Below, piece after piece: positions 32,164 through 42,331 of a stretch of 64,000 nucleotides of DNA; the first letter of the stretch is position 1; every line of letters begins with the position of its first letter. The DNA comes from Isoetes taiwanensis (Eukaryota; Streptophyta; Lycopodiopsida; Isoetales; Isoetaceae): positions 11,538,099-11,602,098 of the forward strand of contig JAJEKV010000032.1 in the NCBI GenBank assembly GCA_021234155.1, given 5' to 3'. Under the pieces are notes generated by a model. That model ran no database searches, had not been told where the DNA came from, and was given only the letters and a program-made list of their open reading frames with translations. Both the position numbers and the translations under genes were made by a program.

Positions 32164-35100
32164 TCAAACACCACGTAAAGTGACTAGAAAGGCGGTAGAT
32201 TATATTATAGTGGAGAATTTTTACAAAATGTGGCGCAGCCCAATTATTTCCGCTTATGGGCACCGCCCTATATACAAAAACGGGCTCGAGCCCTATCTAC
32301 TAAGTCCTAAGAGGAAAAACCATCTACTCCGGGTTCGAGCGCAGGTGATGCGGAGGAGATGGTAGAGGTTCTGCTCCGGATCCCGAAGGTGCAGAACCAC
32401 CTCCATCCGTTGGTCTTGGTGGGATGTTCAGCCATCCCGACACACAGCCGCCCCATCCATGCCACCGCGGTTGTGGCAGCGCCCGAGAGATCCGAACAAT
32501 TCATCTTACAAGTGATCCACTCGGCGGTTAAATTCGGCATGGTGCAATCTTCGTTCAAGCCAGCAGCAGCCATCTTGGCGCCATCGGATGCCTTCGTTTC
32601 TCTCGGTTCGTCTTTATATAGCCCGAGGACCTCCTTGTCGGCGTGGACCAATCACACAAATCGCCAACGTGTTTGCAATGCAAGGTTGTTTCTAAAAGGA
32701 GAATCTGTTCTCCGCCGCATATCTAGCAATGGTACCTTTCGACACATTCCTTTTAATGATATCCCACCCGAGTTACCCGGCATTGAATGCCATTCCTTCT
32801 TTCCACGCCCGTCGAACATTAATGGATGTCCTTTGCCATCCGGTCACATCCGATCTTTCTTTCACGTCTCATCCTCACCGTTCATTGCTTCTCCCTTACG
32901 TTTTTGGGGACTTAGACAAATTTTTGCCTCTCAATCCCCTTCTTCGCATCTTTTGACACTGGCATCATCAGCGGTTCTGTTTCACACTCTTCATACCTCT
33001 TCACCTCCGGCCAGCGCCCTAAAACAAACCTTTTCGTTCCTCTGCGCCTTCATCCTCCGTGCTTTCGACTTTTCGTCTTCCGCCTTTGGCATCTCTTTTT
33101 TCGTTACGCAAATCATTCCCATGGCTGCCCCAAGATTTTCTACACTTCAAACTCGCTCCCAAGGATCCGGCTTTTTTTTGCATCTGTATCCTTCTTGGCG
33201 CCCACTTTCCGTGAAGCCCTTGTTGGCCCCAATAAAAAGTATTTGAGCGACACCAGCTTTCTGAATTTTCTCAAATGGAACTTCCGGCTCCAAATCACGC
33301 CTTGATTCGGCCAGTTCATCGCCAATATTGTTAACGACCGCCAAGGGTACACCACGTAATGGTCGGCGGCACCACTATTTCATTGACTCAACACTTGATT
33401 TTGAGGTATTTCATATTCCCTTGCACACTCCTTGTGTATCATGGTCCGCTATACGGGATATTGATGTCACAGAGTTTGGCGCACCTGCTTATCACGCCAA
33501 TGTCCATCGTCTGACCAATATCGACAAGCCTCATGAGACCTTTGTGAAATTTTTGTGGCGCAAATTCCTGGGGTATTCTATCAAGAACACCCATATCAAT
33601 AAGCCTTTCTATAACCTGGTCCTTACTGCTACACACTCCAAGCACCACATAGATTGGCCCCAAATGATGTTCTATCGTCTTCTCCAAGAAATGGACCGCC
33701 GGGTACCACTTCCATTTCGAAGTTTTCGTGGGAGGGCACTTTCAAGCCCTCATCCGTCATTACTTCCCTCCCACACCACCAAATTCTCATACTTCCACTC
33801 GGGCTCCCTTCCGGTCAATCACCAAGTTGGCACATCACGCCCATCTTCCCCTGGTCATGACCACAGTCACACTCATGTCACTGTCTCTTCCTCCGCTACA
33901 CCATCCACTTCACACCATTTTTCCCAAACCTCCCACACCAGGCAACAGCCAGTTCCACCACCACAACACCCTCGTCAGTTGTTGTATCAAGATCGGCCAG
34001 GATGCTCAAGCTGCCGCACTTAAGTTCTGAGGAATCCCAAGGCGCTCTTATGAGCGGGTTCAACGCACTTTCGAGGCCCTCGATCGCGGTACACCAAGAC
34101 CTTCAGCAGACAACGGCCCAAGTTGCAACTTTTTGAGGCCAAACTTCAAGACAAGCATGAAGCTCTCTTACGGGCTCATGCGGATCTCAAGAGTACACAA
34201 GCTCAAGTCAGCCAACTTCGGATCACAGGCTCGGCCCAAATAAATTCAGACTCTATTGGAGCATAACAAGTCCAAAGCTGCTCTCCCGAAAGTACCAAGG
34301 ATGAAGATATTGCTAAACTCAATGCCTTGTACTCGGGCGTGTGTGAAAACTTCAGCACTCAAGTTCAAAATCTTTCGGCCGAGGCGGCTCAAGTTGCCTC
34401 CTTGACGCTCGGCTTTCTACACAGAACCTCTCAGCTCACCTCTCTTCAAGATCAGCTTACGAGAGGTGCGTAAACGAGAAAATACTTCGATGGCGGAGAT
34501 TGCCGCGTGCCGTCTCAATACACCGGGAAATCTTCCTCCCGGGTCAATCCTTCTTCGAACGGGTCCGTGACGATCCGCCTCCTACCGAAAAGGAAAATCA
34601 GATCCGTGATCTCGAACAACATTTGCGGCAAGCTATTCGGTCACTGATGAGGCTCAAGCCAAACTTGACGCCCGGACTTCAATTCTTTCACGAGAATGCG
34701 GTGGACTTCCCCCGCTCCCTCACGCTATCATGATTACGTGGTTGCTCGACGCCACCTCTTCCTTTCAAAGTGGCACGCAGCCGGATGGCCCCTAGATATC
34801 CCATCGGCGAAAGGCTGATTTTTTCCGGTTTGGCGAACTCTCCATTGAAGACAAAGGATTGTCTTCGTGCCCTTGTTGTCTTTGATCTCATACACCGTGC
34901 CGATCCGGACTTTCTCACTTTCGCGTGGTTCAGCCCATGGCTTATATCTTTCATGATTTCTATCCGGGTGATACATTGGGAAAACTTTGGCAATGGGCCA
35001 CGCCAATTTGTTCTGTGGTGACCCCCTGCAAGCAATGGGTGCTTCAGATAACAATCCATATCTTTGCGGATCCCCGCTTTCGGACCAAAACTTTTCATCG

Positions 35101-36078
35101 AGTACATGCCCGAGCTTGCCAATCATTTATCTCTCCGGGCAAGCGGAAGGCCAGCAACAAATTAGGAAGTATCCGGGACATCCGAAGATCTTCCCTATGC
35201 ACAAGTCTATATGCGGCACCTCGCTGGTTACAATCGATTCTGTGCTCTTTTGGATAGCAAGGCGGCCCCCCACGGGATGGGATAGCCCTCCTGTCAACTC
35301 TCGACTCTCTGTTTCTCTTTGGGATGTTGGTGTGTCGCACTTGATCCAGATCTTGTCGGGTCAATTCAGGGGGAGATCGCCAAGAACCCACGCCCACGGG
35401 CATGGTCCCTTCTCCCTATGCTTCCCTGGGCGTACCTCCACGCCCCAGGTTCCTGACTTCTGATTGGCGCCTTCCTTTTTGGACCAAGGTCATGGATGGT
35501 CATGCAGGCTGGACACCACCTCAGATCTCGACGGATCTCCGGTGGGATCCACGTTTTGTTCGCCGATCACATTGGGAAGAAGGTGCTACTTTGGACAACA
35601 CCACCAATTGGATCTACATTGCTAATGAGCGTGGTTGGCAACAGCCCGCGGATGCGCTTCATGGTCTCACCACCTTCTTGCAGAACGCCTCCACCTCACC
35701 TGATCCTTCTGTCCATCTTCAAGCAGGATTTTTGCGCCGCCCTCAAATGCATTTTGCTAAGCTCCTTAAATCGGCGGCGCCCCATTTTTTCACTTTGCAA
35801 TCCAAATGCCGGTCGGTGCCTTTGGCCCTCAGACTGTCTCCTCATGGAGTGTCGTTACATTTCTTGACGCATGCGCCGCACTTGAAGACATGGTACGCTC
35901 TCATTTTCTTATTGATGCTGATCCCCGCCCTTGGCCAAAACACACCTCAAGCTCTTCAATCACGCCAAGATCTCATCAGCCCAATTACCATAATGGTGCG
36001 CCCTCCTCCCCGTGAGGATCATTTTCAGGATCGATGGCTTCCGCCCTCAAACGCTTCCTCCTTTTCTTCACTCGGTGT
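32164..36078 (+). other. Extra 3' region of the gypsy element with degraded coding content
   Basis: About 3.9 kb lies between the integrase stop and the polypurine tract. It is not simple spacer. Frames in changing phase show protein-like pieces: a block around 33330-33700 (FVKFLWRKFLGYSIKN, DWPQMMFYRLLQEMD), a Leu/Gln/Ser-rich coiled-coil-like block at 34130-34460 (LQDKHEALLRAHADLKSTQ, LSAEAAQVASLTL), and a block at 35500-35910 (NTTNWIYIANERGW..PADAL..LTTFLQNA, then VGAFGPQTVSSWSVVTFLDA). I recognise no known envelope or enzyme. The last block resembles a candidate exon at 50.2 kb. It could be an additional retroelement gene or a captured host gene. Confidence 0.55.
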
Positions 36079-36093
36079 CGGTTTGGTGGGGAG
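36079..36093 (+). promoter_or_regulatory. Polypurine tract
   Basis: CGGTTTGGTGGGGAG ends directly at the TG of the 3' LTR. GGTGGGGAG is the expected plus-strand primer site for retrotransposon replication. Confidence 0.75.
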
Positions 36094-36676
36094 TGTTAGT
36101 CCTGTGCCTCCGGTATAGGACTATTCATGCATCGTCCGACCAGGTCAAGCTCAAAGATCCTCGGTCAACCACGGGTCGACATCCAAGCCTCCACGAAGAC
36201 TAAGCAAAGAAGCCACGCATCAAAGCCTTTGGTCATCCAACAAGAGGCGCCGCTTCGGACAAGTGACGGCCGTCCACCGCAGCGTCGGCGTCGGCGTCAT
36301 TCTAGGCACTTCAAGAGGCACCGCCAACATTCCACCAAATCAGGCCTCCTTCCGTGAGTCGGCACCGAGATCGGTCGGAGTGTCTATATATTGGGCCCAA
36401 GGCCATTGTACTATATATATGAGTAGAGTTAGCTCATAAGTTTTAGATGAGTTTTGAGTCTTGTCTCCTTTCGGTTTTTCTCTATTAGAGAGCTCATGTA
36501 TTTTCATCATTGATATCAAGGAAGCTTATCATCTTTCTCTCATTTGTTTGTTCTCTTCTTTTTCTTTCTTTTCGGCCAAATCCCCGCGTGACATAGTCCC
36601 CCGAACTCTCCTGTTAGATCCACGGGTCCTCACAGAGGGCTGTCTTCCAGGAGTTCCCGAACCCAGACCCCAAACA
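36094..36676 (+). repeat. 3' LTR
   Basis: This 583-base LTR starts TGTTAGTCC and ends ACCCCAAACA, followed by the target duplication CCGAG. It aligns end to end with the 5' LTR. Differences are dominated by one-base insertions and deletions (for example GGGTCAGACATCC versus GGGTCGACATCC), with fewer substitutions. Confidence 0.95.
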
Positions 36677-37370
36677 CCGAGCCATCTTGGCATGTTTGAG
36701 ACTAGGTCGCATGTTGGAGCCTAAATGGCATGTTTGAGCCTAGGTGGCACGTTGCATCCCGCATGGCATGTTTGAGCCACCTTGGTATGTTTGAACCTAG
36801 ATGGCATGTTGGAGCCTAGGTGGCATGTTGGAGCCCGCGTGGCATGTTTGGGCTACCTTGGCATGTTTGAGCCACCTTGGCATGTTTGAGTCCGCGTGGC
36901 ATATTTGAGCCACCTTGGCATGTTTGAACCACCTTGTCATGTTTGAGCTTAGGTGGCATGTTGGAGCCTATGTGGCACATTTGAGCCACCTTGGTATGTT
37001 GGAACCTAGGTGGCATATGTTGTGAGCCACATTGGCTTGTTGGAGCCTAGGTGGCATGTTGGAGCCCGCATGGCATGTTTGAGCTACCTTGGCATGTTCG
37101 AGCCTAGGTGGCATGTTGGGGCCTAGGTGACATGTGAGCCACCTTGGCATGTTGGAGCCCAGAAGGCATGTTTGAGCCCACGTGGCATGTTTGAGCCACC
37201 TTGGCATGTTGGAGTTTAGGTGTCATGTTGGAGCTCATGTGGCATGTTTGAGTCACCTTGGCATGTTGGAGCATAGGTGGCATATTGAAGCCCACGTGAC
37301 ATGTTTGAGCCACCTTGGCATGTTGGAGCCCACGTGGCATATTACAGTGGGTGTGGCATGTTTGAGTCCT
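36677..37370. repeat. 19-bp minisatellite, array 4
   Basis: It continues the array broken by the gypsy insertion, starting with the CCGAG duplication and CCATCTTGGCATG, then units of the same two types. It fades out after GTGTGGCATGTTTGAGTCC near 37370. Confidence 0.95.
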
Positions 37371-37604
37371 TCAAGAAATGCCTATATGATGCCAAACCAG
37401 TGTCCACCTTTGCTTCTTCGCATCAATGTGTCTTCTACAAATTGTCAAGTGATGGCTATCTTCAAGTTCACGCTCTACAAGCTCACACACACACACATGT
37501 ATGAAGTCAAATGCTACTAAGTCTGTCAAGCATGTACACAGCTCTTTTATGCCGCAATTTTGTGGCAGTAATGGCATGTGGACAACTTGGTCATACATGG
37601 ATTC

Positions 37605-37915
37605 TTACAAAACCATAAAAAACCACACCTAAAAAAAATACTACCTTAAAAAACAACACCTTAAAAAAAAGGACATCCCTTCAAAAAACCATATCGCCTG
37701 AGAAAACAACACATCCTTAAAAAAAACTACACCTCCTAAAGAAACCATATATTCTTAAAAAAAAAAAACTACGGCTCCCTAAGAAAAACTACAGTATATC
37801 CTTGAAAAACCACATCTCCATATAACTACGTGTAGGTTTTTTTCAAATCTTCAAAAAAACAATCCGTATTTTGTTTTTACTGTTGTTTTCAGCCGTGGAC
37901 CAAATGTTGGGATGA
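37605..37915 (+). mobile_element. A-rich tandem-unit repeat element, copy 3 (short)
   Basis: ACCACACCTAAAAAAAA, ACCTTAAAAAACAACACC and similar units repeat, then a terminus TTTTTACTGTTGTTTTC..CGTGGACC, followed by a TTGGGATGAGTG sequence weakly like the TTGGGGTGGTAGTG after copy 2. It is about a third of the length of copy 2 and again lies at the edge of the minisatellite. Confidence 0.5.
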
Positions 37916-38130
37916 GTGTGATTATTGTGGTAGAATAGAGGAACATATCCCTTCCTTCCATAAGTAAAAGAAGTGACCCATAAAGATCTGCCAATAGTCT
38001 GTGATTATAGTACATGGTTCTGTACCTTGTCAGCTGAGCTTCATTAAGAATGAAGTTGTTGACTGACAGAAAATTCCAAAGGCAATAGATTTGGACAATC
38101 TCTCTGCAAAAGATACCTGCCCACAAATCT

Positions 38131-40452
38131 TCACTTTTTGGTTGCCTGATTGGAAGGAAGAACATTTATCCCAGCTAGAGATGGAGTATTGATATCCCCA
38201 ATAATCATACTCTTGTTCAAATTCAAATGAATACCAGAGGCAGCAGAAAACTGACCTAAAATCTTGAGGAAAAGATTGATGTTCAGAAGATCAGCATCAA
38301 GGAAGGAAAAAGTGTCATCAGCATATTGGAGAATGGTAATGCTATCATTAGAATTTGGAAGCTTTAGGCCTTTTATTTGAGCAGTATTTTGATAATGCAT
38401 GATGACCTTGGTAAGAAGCTCAGCAGCCACTAAGAATAGGTAAGGAGCAAGAGGACATCCTTGTCTCACCCCACAAGAAAGAGGAAAGAATCCTGAAGGG
38501 ACACCATTGATAAGAACAGCTGAGTTCGATCTACCATTCAGACCATGAATAAGACCAATAAGCTTAGGAGGGAAACCAATTTTGGACATTGCAAAATCTA
38601 GGAAATCCCATCTTACAGAATCAAAAGCTCTCTTGAAATCCAGTTTGAGGAGAATGCAATTTTGATTAGAGATTTTATTCCAGTGCAAACCCTCCATAGC
38701 AGCCACATAATTATCTAAGATATATCTATTTGGAAGGAAAGCAGATTGATTTGGGCTAATATTTCTTTGAAGAAAACTTTTAATTCTGAGAGCAATGATC
38801 TTGGCACAAAGTTTATAGGTAGTGTTTGTAAGAGAGATTGGTCTCCAATCTTGAAACTTTGAGGGGTGATCAACCTTAGGAACCAAGGAAATAAGGCCAC
38901 TGGAAATAGAAGGGTGAAGATGATTAGAATTCCAGAAGGCAGTAACTAAGGAGATCAAGTCATTTCTAAGAATATCCCAGAATTTGATATAAAATTCAGC
39001 TGGAAACCCATCAGGACCAGGAGATTTACCATTACTAAAGGACTTGAGAGTGTCAAAAATCTCATTATGAGAAGGAATGGCAGTAAGAGACACATCCATG
39101 GTTTCAAGAGGATCAGGTAAAATATTATTGACAGTGGAGAAGAACTCATTAGCATCCGAGATCTCATTGGGAGGAATTGGTTTGCCTTTAAAAAGGTCCA
39201 TGTATCTACTCTTGAAGAAATTTGCAATGTCAGAGTGAGAATTATATTTAATATCCTGATCATCAATAGTCTCAGTAATGGAATTTCTAAGAACCCTACT
39301 CTTAGCTACCCTGAAAAAGAATCCAGAAGAGCCAGAGTCCATATCATTAGTATATTTGATCTTGCATCTAATAGCAGAGCCTTTAGCTTCGATCTCCTCA
39401 ATATTTTTAATTCTTCTCTCAAGAATTTCTTCCCCCACTTGAAGGTTAGAGTTGGAAGGATCATTTTGAAGTAAGGATCTAATGTCTTTCATATACATGA
39501 GAAGCTGGTTTTTTTCTTTGCTGCACTGATCCTTAATAAGTTTTGACCAGTCCTTAATCCATCTTTTGACTTCCTTAATTTTAGAGTAAAAAAGCTTCAT
39601 AGGGGGTATCTGATTGTCAGCAAACCTATTAGTAAGTTCATCATAGAAAATTTTGAATTGGGAGCAGAAATTGTCATTATCAAGAAGAGAAGAATTAAAT
39701 TTGTAAGGAGTGCTCCCTTCTCTTTGAAACCTGATAACATGAGAGGTATGAAGGAACTGAGGCTGGTGGTCAGAAATAGAGGTTCCTTCATCACTTGTTA
39801 CATAGCTGTTATCCCAAAAAGCTGTAGATGGATTGAAGACATAAAACATGTCAAGAGTGCAGTAAACTCTTGCTCTATCTTTTTGCTTATTAGACCAAAT
39901 GTAGGTAGCAGTAGAAGAGGGAATATGGATCAAATTATTATCAGAGATAAGCAAGTCCCAGTTCTCTCTTTCAGTTTTGGACATATTAATTTTATTTCCC
40001 AGCTTAAGATCCCAAGAGGGTGTATTGTTGAAATCTCCAGCAATAATCCAATTGTCAAGAGTTTGAGATTCCAACCAGCTATTAATTTCACTCCAAATAG
40101 GTTCCCTATCTTTTGGAGAAGTTGGAGCATAGATATTAATGATTCCAAAGCTGGAGTTAGATACAGAGCAGATCATAGCTTGCCAAACTCTAGAAGGGCT
40201 GTTATAAAAGGAGGAGTGCTTGATGTCTTTTTTCCAAATGATGGCCAGACCACCACTAGCTCCAGAGGAGTTAATCCAAATTGAGGAAGAAGAAGGGTAT
40301 ATCCAGTCACCCAAATTGCTACACTCAAAAGAGGGAAGTTTAAGTTCTTGCAGAAGGATTATATCAGCATTATACATCCTGATTTGAGCAATAGCTCTTC
40401 TCCTTTTCAAAGGACCTTTTATACCTCTAAGGTTCCAAGAAAGAATCTTCAT
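38131..40452 (-). CDS. L1-like LINE ORF2: endonuclease and reverse transcriptase, 3'-truncated
   Basis: An uninterrupted 773-codon frame encodes an L1-type ORF2, which nicks target DNA and reverse-transcribes its RNA from the nick. The apurinic-type endonuclease has SWNLRGI at the start, catalytic E36 (LLQELKL), GDFN at 139-142 and SDH at 227-229. After a linker, the reverse transcriptase shows KSPGPDGFPAEFY (475-488), DWRPISL, LKLDFKRAFDSVRW (D605), GVRQGCPLAP (661-670) and YADD at 710-713. The usual C-terminal part with the zinc-finger reverse-transcriptase-associated domain is missing. The frame ends soon after the thumb region begins, and the next 200 bases hold only a shifted remnant (LWAGIFC..). 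The ATG lies 28 bases after the ORF1 stop, the normal close spacing. The intact frame suggests a young copy that lost its 3' end. Confidence 0.92.
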   Translation of the reverse strand: MKILSWNLRGIKGPLKRRRAIAQIRMYNADIILLQELKLPSFECSNLGDWIYPSSSSIWINSSGASGGLAIIWKKDIKHSSFYNSPSRVWQAMICSVSNSSFGIINIYAPTSPKDREPIWSEINSWLESQTLDNWIIAGDFNNTPSWDLKLGNKINMSKTERENWDLLISDNNLIHIPSSTATYIWSNKQKDRARVYCTLDMFYVFNPSTAFWDNSYVTSDEGTSISDHQPQFLHTSHVIRFQREGSTPYKFNSSLLDNDNFCSQFKIFYDELTNRFADNQIPPMKLFYSKIKEVKRWIKDWSKLIKDQCSKEKNQLLMYMKDIRSLLQNDPSNSNLQVGEEILERRIKNIEEIEAKGSAIRCKIKYTNDMDSGSSGFFFRVAKSRVLRNSITETIDDQDIKYNSHSDIANFFKSRYMDLFKGKPIPPNEISDANEFFSTVNNILPDPLETMDVSLTAIPSHNEIFDTLKSFSNGKSPGPDGFPAEFYIKFWDILRNDLISLVTAFWNSNHLHPSISSGLISLVPKVDHPSKFQDWRPISLTNTTYKLCAKIIALRIKSFLQRNISPNQSAFLPNRYILDNYVAAMEGLHWNKISNQNCILLKLDFKRAFDSVRWDFLDFAMSKIGFPPKLIGLIHGLNGRSNSAVLINGVPSGFFPLSCGVRQGCPLAPYLFLVAAELLTKVIMHYQNTAQIKGLKLPNSNDSITILQYADDTFSFLDADLLNINLFLKILGQFSAASGIHLNLNKSMIIGDINTPSLAGINVLPSNQATKK

Positions 40453-40480
40453 TACAAAGAGATAAATGGGAAAGGAAGAT

Positions 40481-42028
40481 TTATAATCTAGTATTTCTTG
40501 ATTTTCTCTTACTTCTGGTATTTTGAGCAGGAGTTTTATTAAGACCAGATAAGACCAAGCCTAATTTATCCCCATCCTTTTTAATAGGTTTTTTCAAAGA
40601 GTGACTCTTATCAGGCTTAGGATCAATGCTAAGATTTTCATTTAAATATTCCTCTTTACCCCAATTCTCTTTATCACTCCCAAATCCTTCATTATCACTA
40701 TAATCAGAACACCCTTCAGGAAAGAATTGAAACATAGGATTTATTTTAATAGGATTCATATTAACATTTGAAGGATCAGAATCAAGAACTTGCCTGGTAT
40801 TTTCTTTTTCTTGAAGCTCCACAATTTGAGTATCTTCAGGGGTATCAGGAACAAAATCAGGAACAGTCTCAGTAGCAGCTACAGGATCATTTCCCAGCTC
40901 ATTTAATGTAGATCCTTCCAGAAGTGAAGTTTGAGAGATGTGATTTTGCAGAGAAGCCACTGCTCAGCAAACTTGTTTGAAGTTTTGGAAGGGCTTATAG
41001 GGTAATCCACCACTGGAGAGTCAAGGTCAATTAAGGAAGGCAAATCTCCAAGGTTTGCACCAGCAGATTGAGTATGAAGGTGTGGAGTGGGTAAGGGGTG
41101 GATAGATGAGGGACAAGCCTGGGAAACACTTTTTTTGCTTTTATTTAATTTAGAATCTAGATTACCATTAAGGCCAGATAATACCTGGAAAGGATTAAAG
41201 CAGTTGACTTTGAAGTTGACTTGCTGCTGTGATGACTCTTGAGTCAAGTCTGCAGTGCTTTGAGCAGAGATATTGGACAAATGAGTGTCCATTTTAGATT
41301 GATCTGACTCTTTGTCCTGCTGATTCAAATTTGCTGACACAGATATTTTAACATGTGAATTCACCTGAGTGGAATTCAGCTGAAACTTAGATTTGTCCCG
41401 AGATTTTGTAGTTAATGACCCACTCTTACTTTTGTTTTTGACAGGATAATCTATAAGACTGTAGGAACATTGACCTTTTTCCTGATTTTTGGCTTCTTTG
41501 ATTATTTCACTCAGAGTGAAATTTAACTTATCAGTTGCCTGTGAAGCTTTTCCAGTCATAGCACCTTTGACTAGAAGCTTTGGCTCACCAATTGTTAGAG
41601 CTCGAGTTTTTGTAGGAGTTGGGAACTCATCTTCACAAATTATGCCTTTGCCTCTCATTTCATCTCTTGCAGCCTTATTTTTCTGGATTCTCCTGTAGCT
41701 TCCATTTTACTTTTGTCCATTTGAATCTGTCATTTTCTGGCAGCCTTCGAAACTGTGGATCTTTATCACTGTTTTCATTTGTGGCATTGTTTTTTTCACA
41801 CTGATCCATTTGATTTTCCAATAGAGCTTGCTGATTGGAAACCTTAACTGGAACTTGAGCTGCTTGATGAAATCTGTTGACTTGAGGATTCTCTGTTAAC
41901 AATTTGCAATCTGAGTACCAGAAATGCCTATGAGAGCATTTCTGACATTGTGAGGGCAATCCAGACCATCTAAGACCATTTTTTTGCATACAATCTCTGC
42001 CTCTGATCTCTCTTCCTTGCTGCATCAA
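40481..42028 (-). pseudogene. L1-like LINE ORF1 (RNA-binding protein), frame-shifted
   Basis: Three overlapping frames (42028-41675, 41658-40903, 40960-40481) form the expected ORF1 just upstream of ORF2. ORF1 proteins coat the element RNA. The first holds a zinc-knuckle-like CQKCSHRHFWYSDC. The rest is Ser/Asn/Lys-rich and acidic, ending KTPAQNTRSKRKSRN. The junction near 40930 is a clean one-base frame change: both frames read sensible sequence through the overlap. So ORF1 needs a frameshift to be whole, or this copy is damaged there. Identification rests on position and the Cys/His motif. Confidence 0.7.
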
Positions 42029-42331
42029 TGGCTTTGTAAAGTGAACGGGGAGAGGAATTGGGTTTCATCTCTCCCGGATTTCTGTGTATTGCAAAATTGG
42101 TGAGGGCAAATTGTTGAATTTCGGTTCAGGCAATTCTTGGAAACAATTAGTCCCTCCATTTTGCTTGAATTCAAGATGGGTAAGCCCGCCATCCAGGAAT
42201 ATGGCGGGCTACAGGCATTCATGTTTCCGGCACCATTCAAGCTCATGATTCTCTCAGCCTGTCATTTGACGGGCGCGCACCCTACATGTCAATTGATCAA
42301 TCACGCACGTCGTGTTTAATACACGCCGATT

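Larger units (their letters stand above)
25620..36676 (+). mobile_element. Ty3/gypsy LTR retrotransposon, 11.06 kb
   Basis: A complete element has two LTRs starting TGTTAG and ending AAACA, flanked by a perfect CCGAG duplication (25615-25619 and 36677-36681). It has gag with zinc knuckles, then protease, reverse transcriptase, RNase H and integrase in Ty3/gypsy order, and an unusually long (about 3.9 kb) extra segment before the 3' LTR. It sits inside the 19-bp minisatellite; removing the element and one CCGAG restores one 19-base unit. Coding parts have many single-base frame breaks, mostly in pol, so this copy should not be autonomous as read. Confidence 0.95.
37930..42250 (-). mobile_element. 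L1-like LINE, minus strand
   Basis: ORF1 and ORF2 lie in tandem. The 5' end is probably near 42250, where GC-richer sequence of another kind begins. At the 3' side no poly(A) (poly(T) on the plus strand) or target duplication is found; the element breaks off between ORF2 and the A-rich repeat that ends about 37915. A deletion or nested rearrangement at the 3' end is inferred. Confidence 0.8.

Noticed and set aside
32359-33246. 295-codon plus-strand frame and a 114-codon minus-strand frame in the gypsy extra region
   Set aside because: They overlap each other, have no recognisable motif, and the more protein-like blocks of this region lie in other frames. I treat them as shadows.
37851-38165. 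104-codon minus-strand frame bridging the LINE end and the A-rich repeat
   Set aside because: It is a join of a shifted LINE remnant (LWAGIFC..) and repeat terminus, and the same terminus gives a similar false peptide at 24.5 kb.
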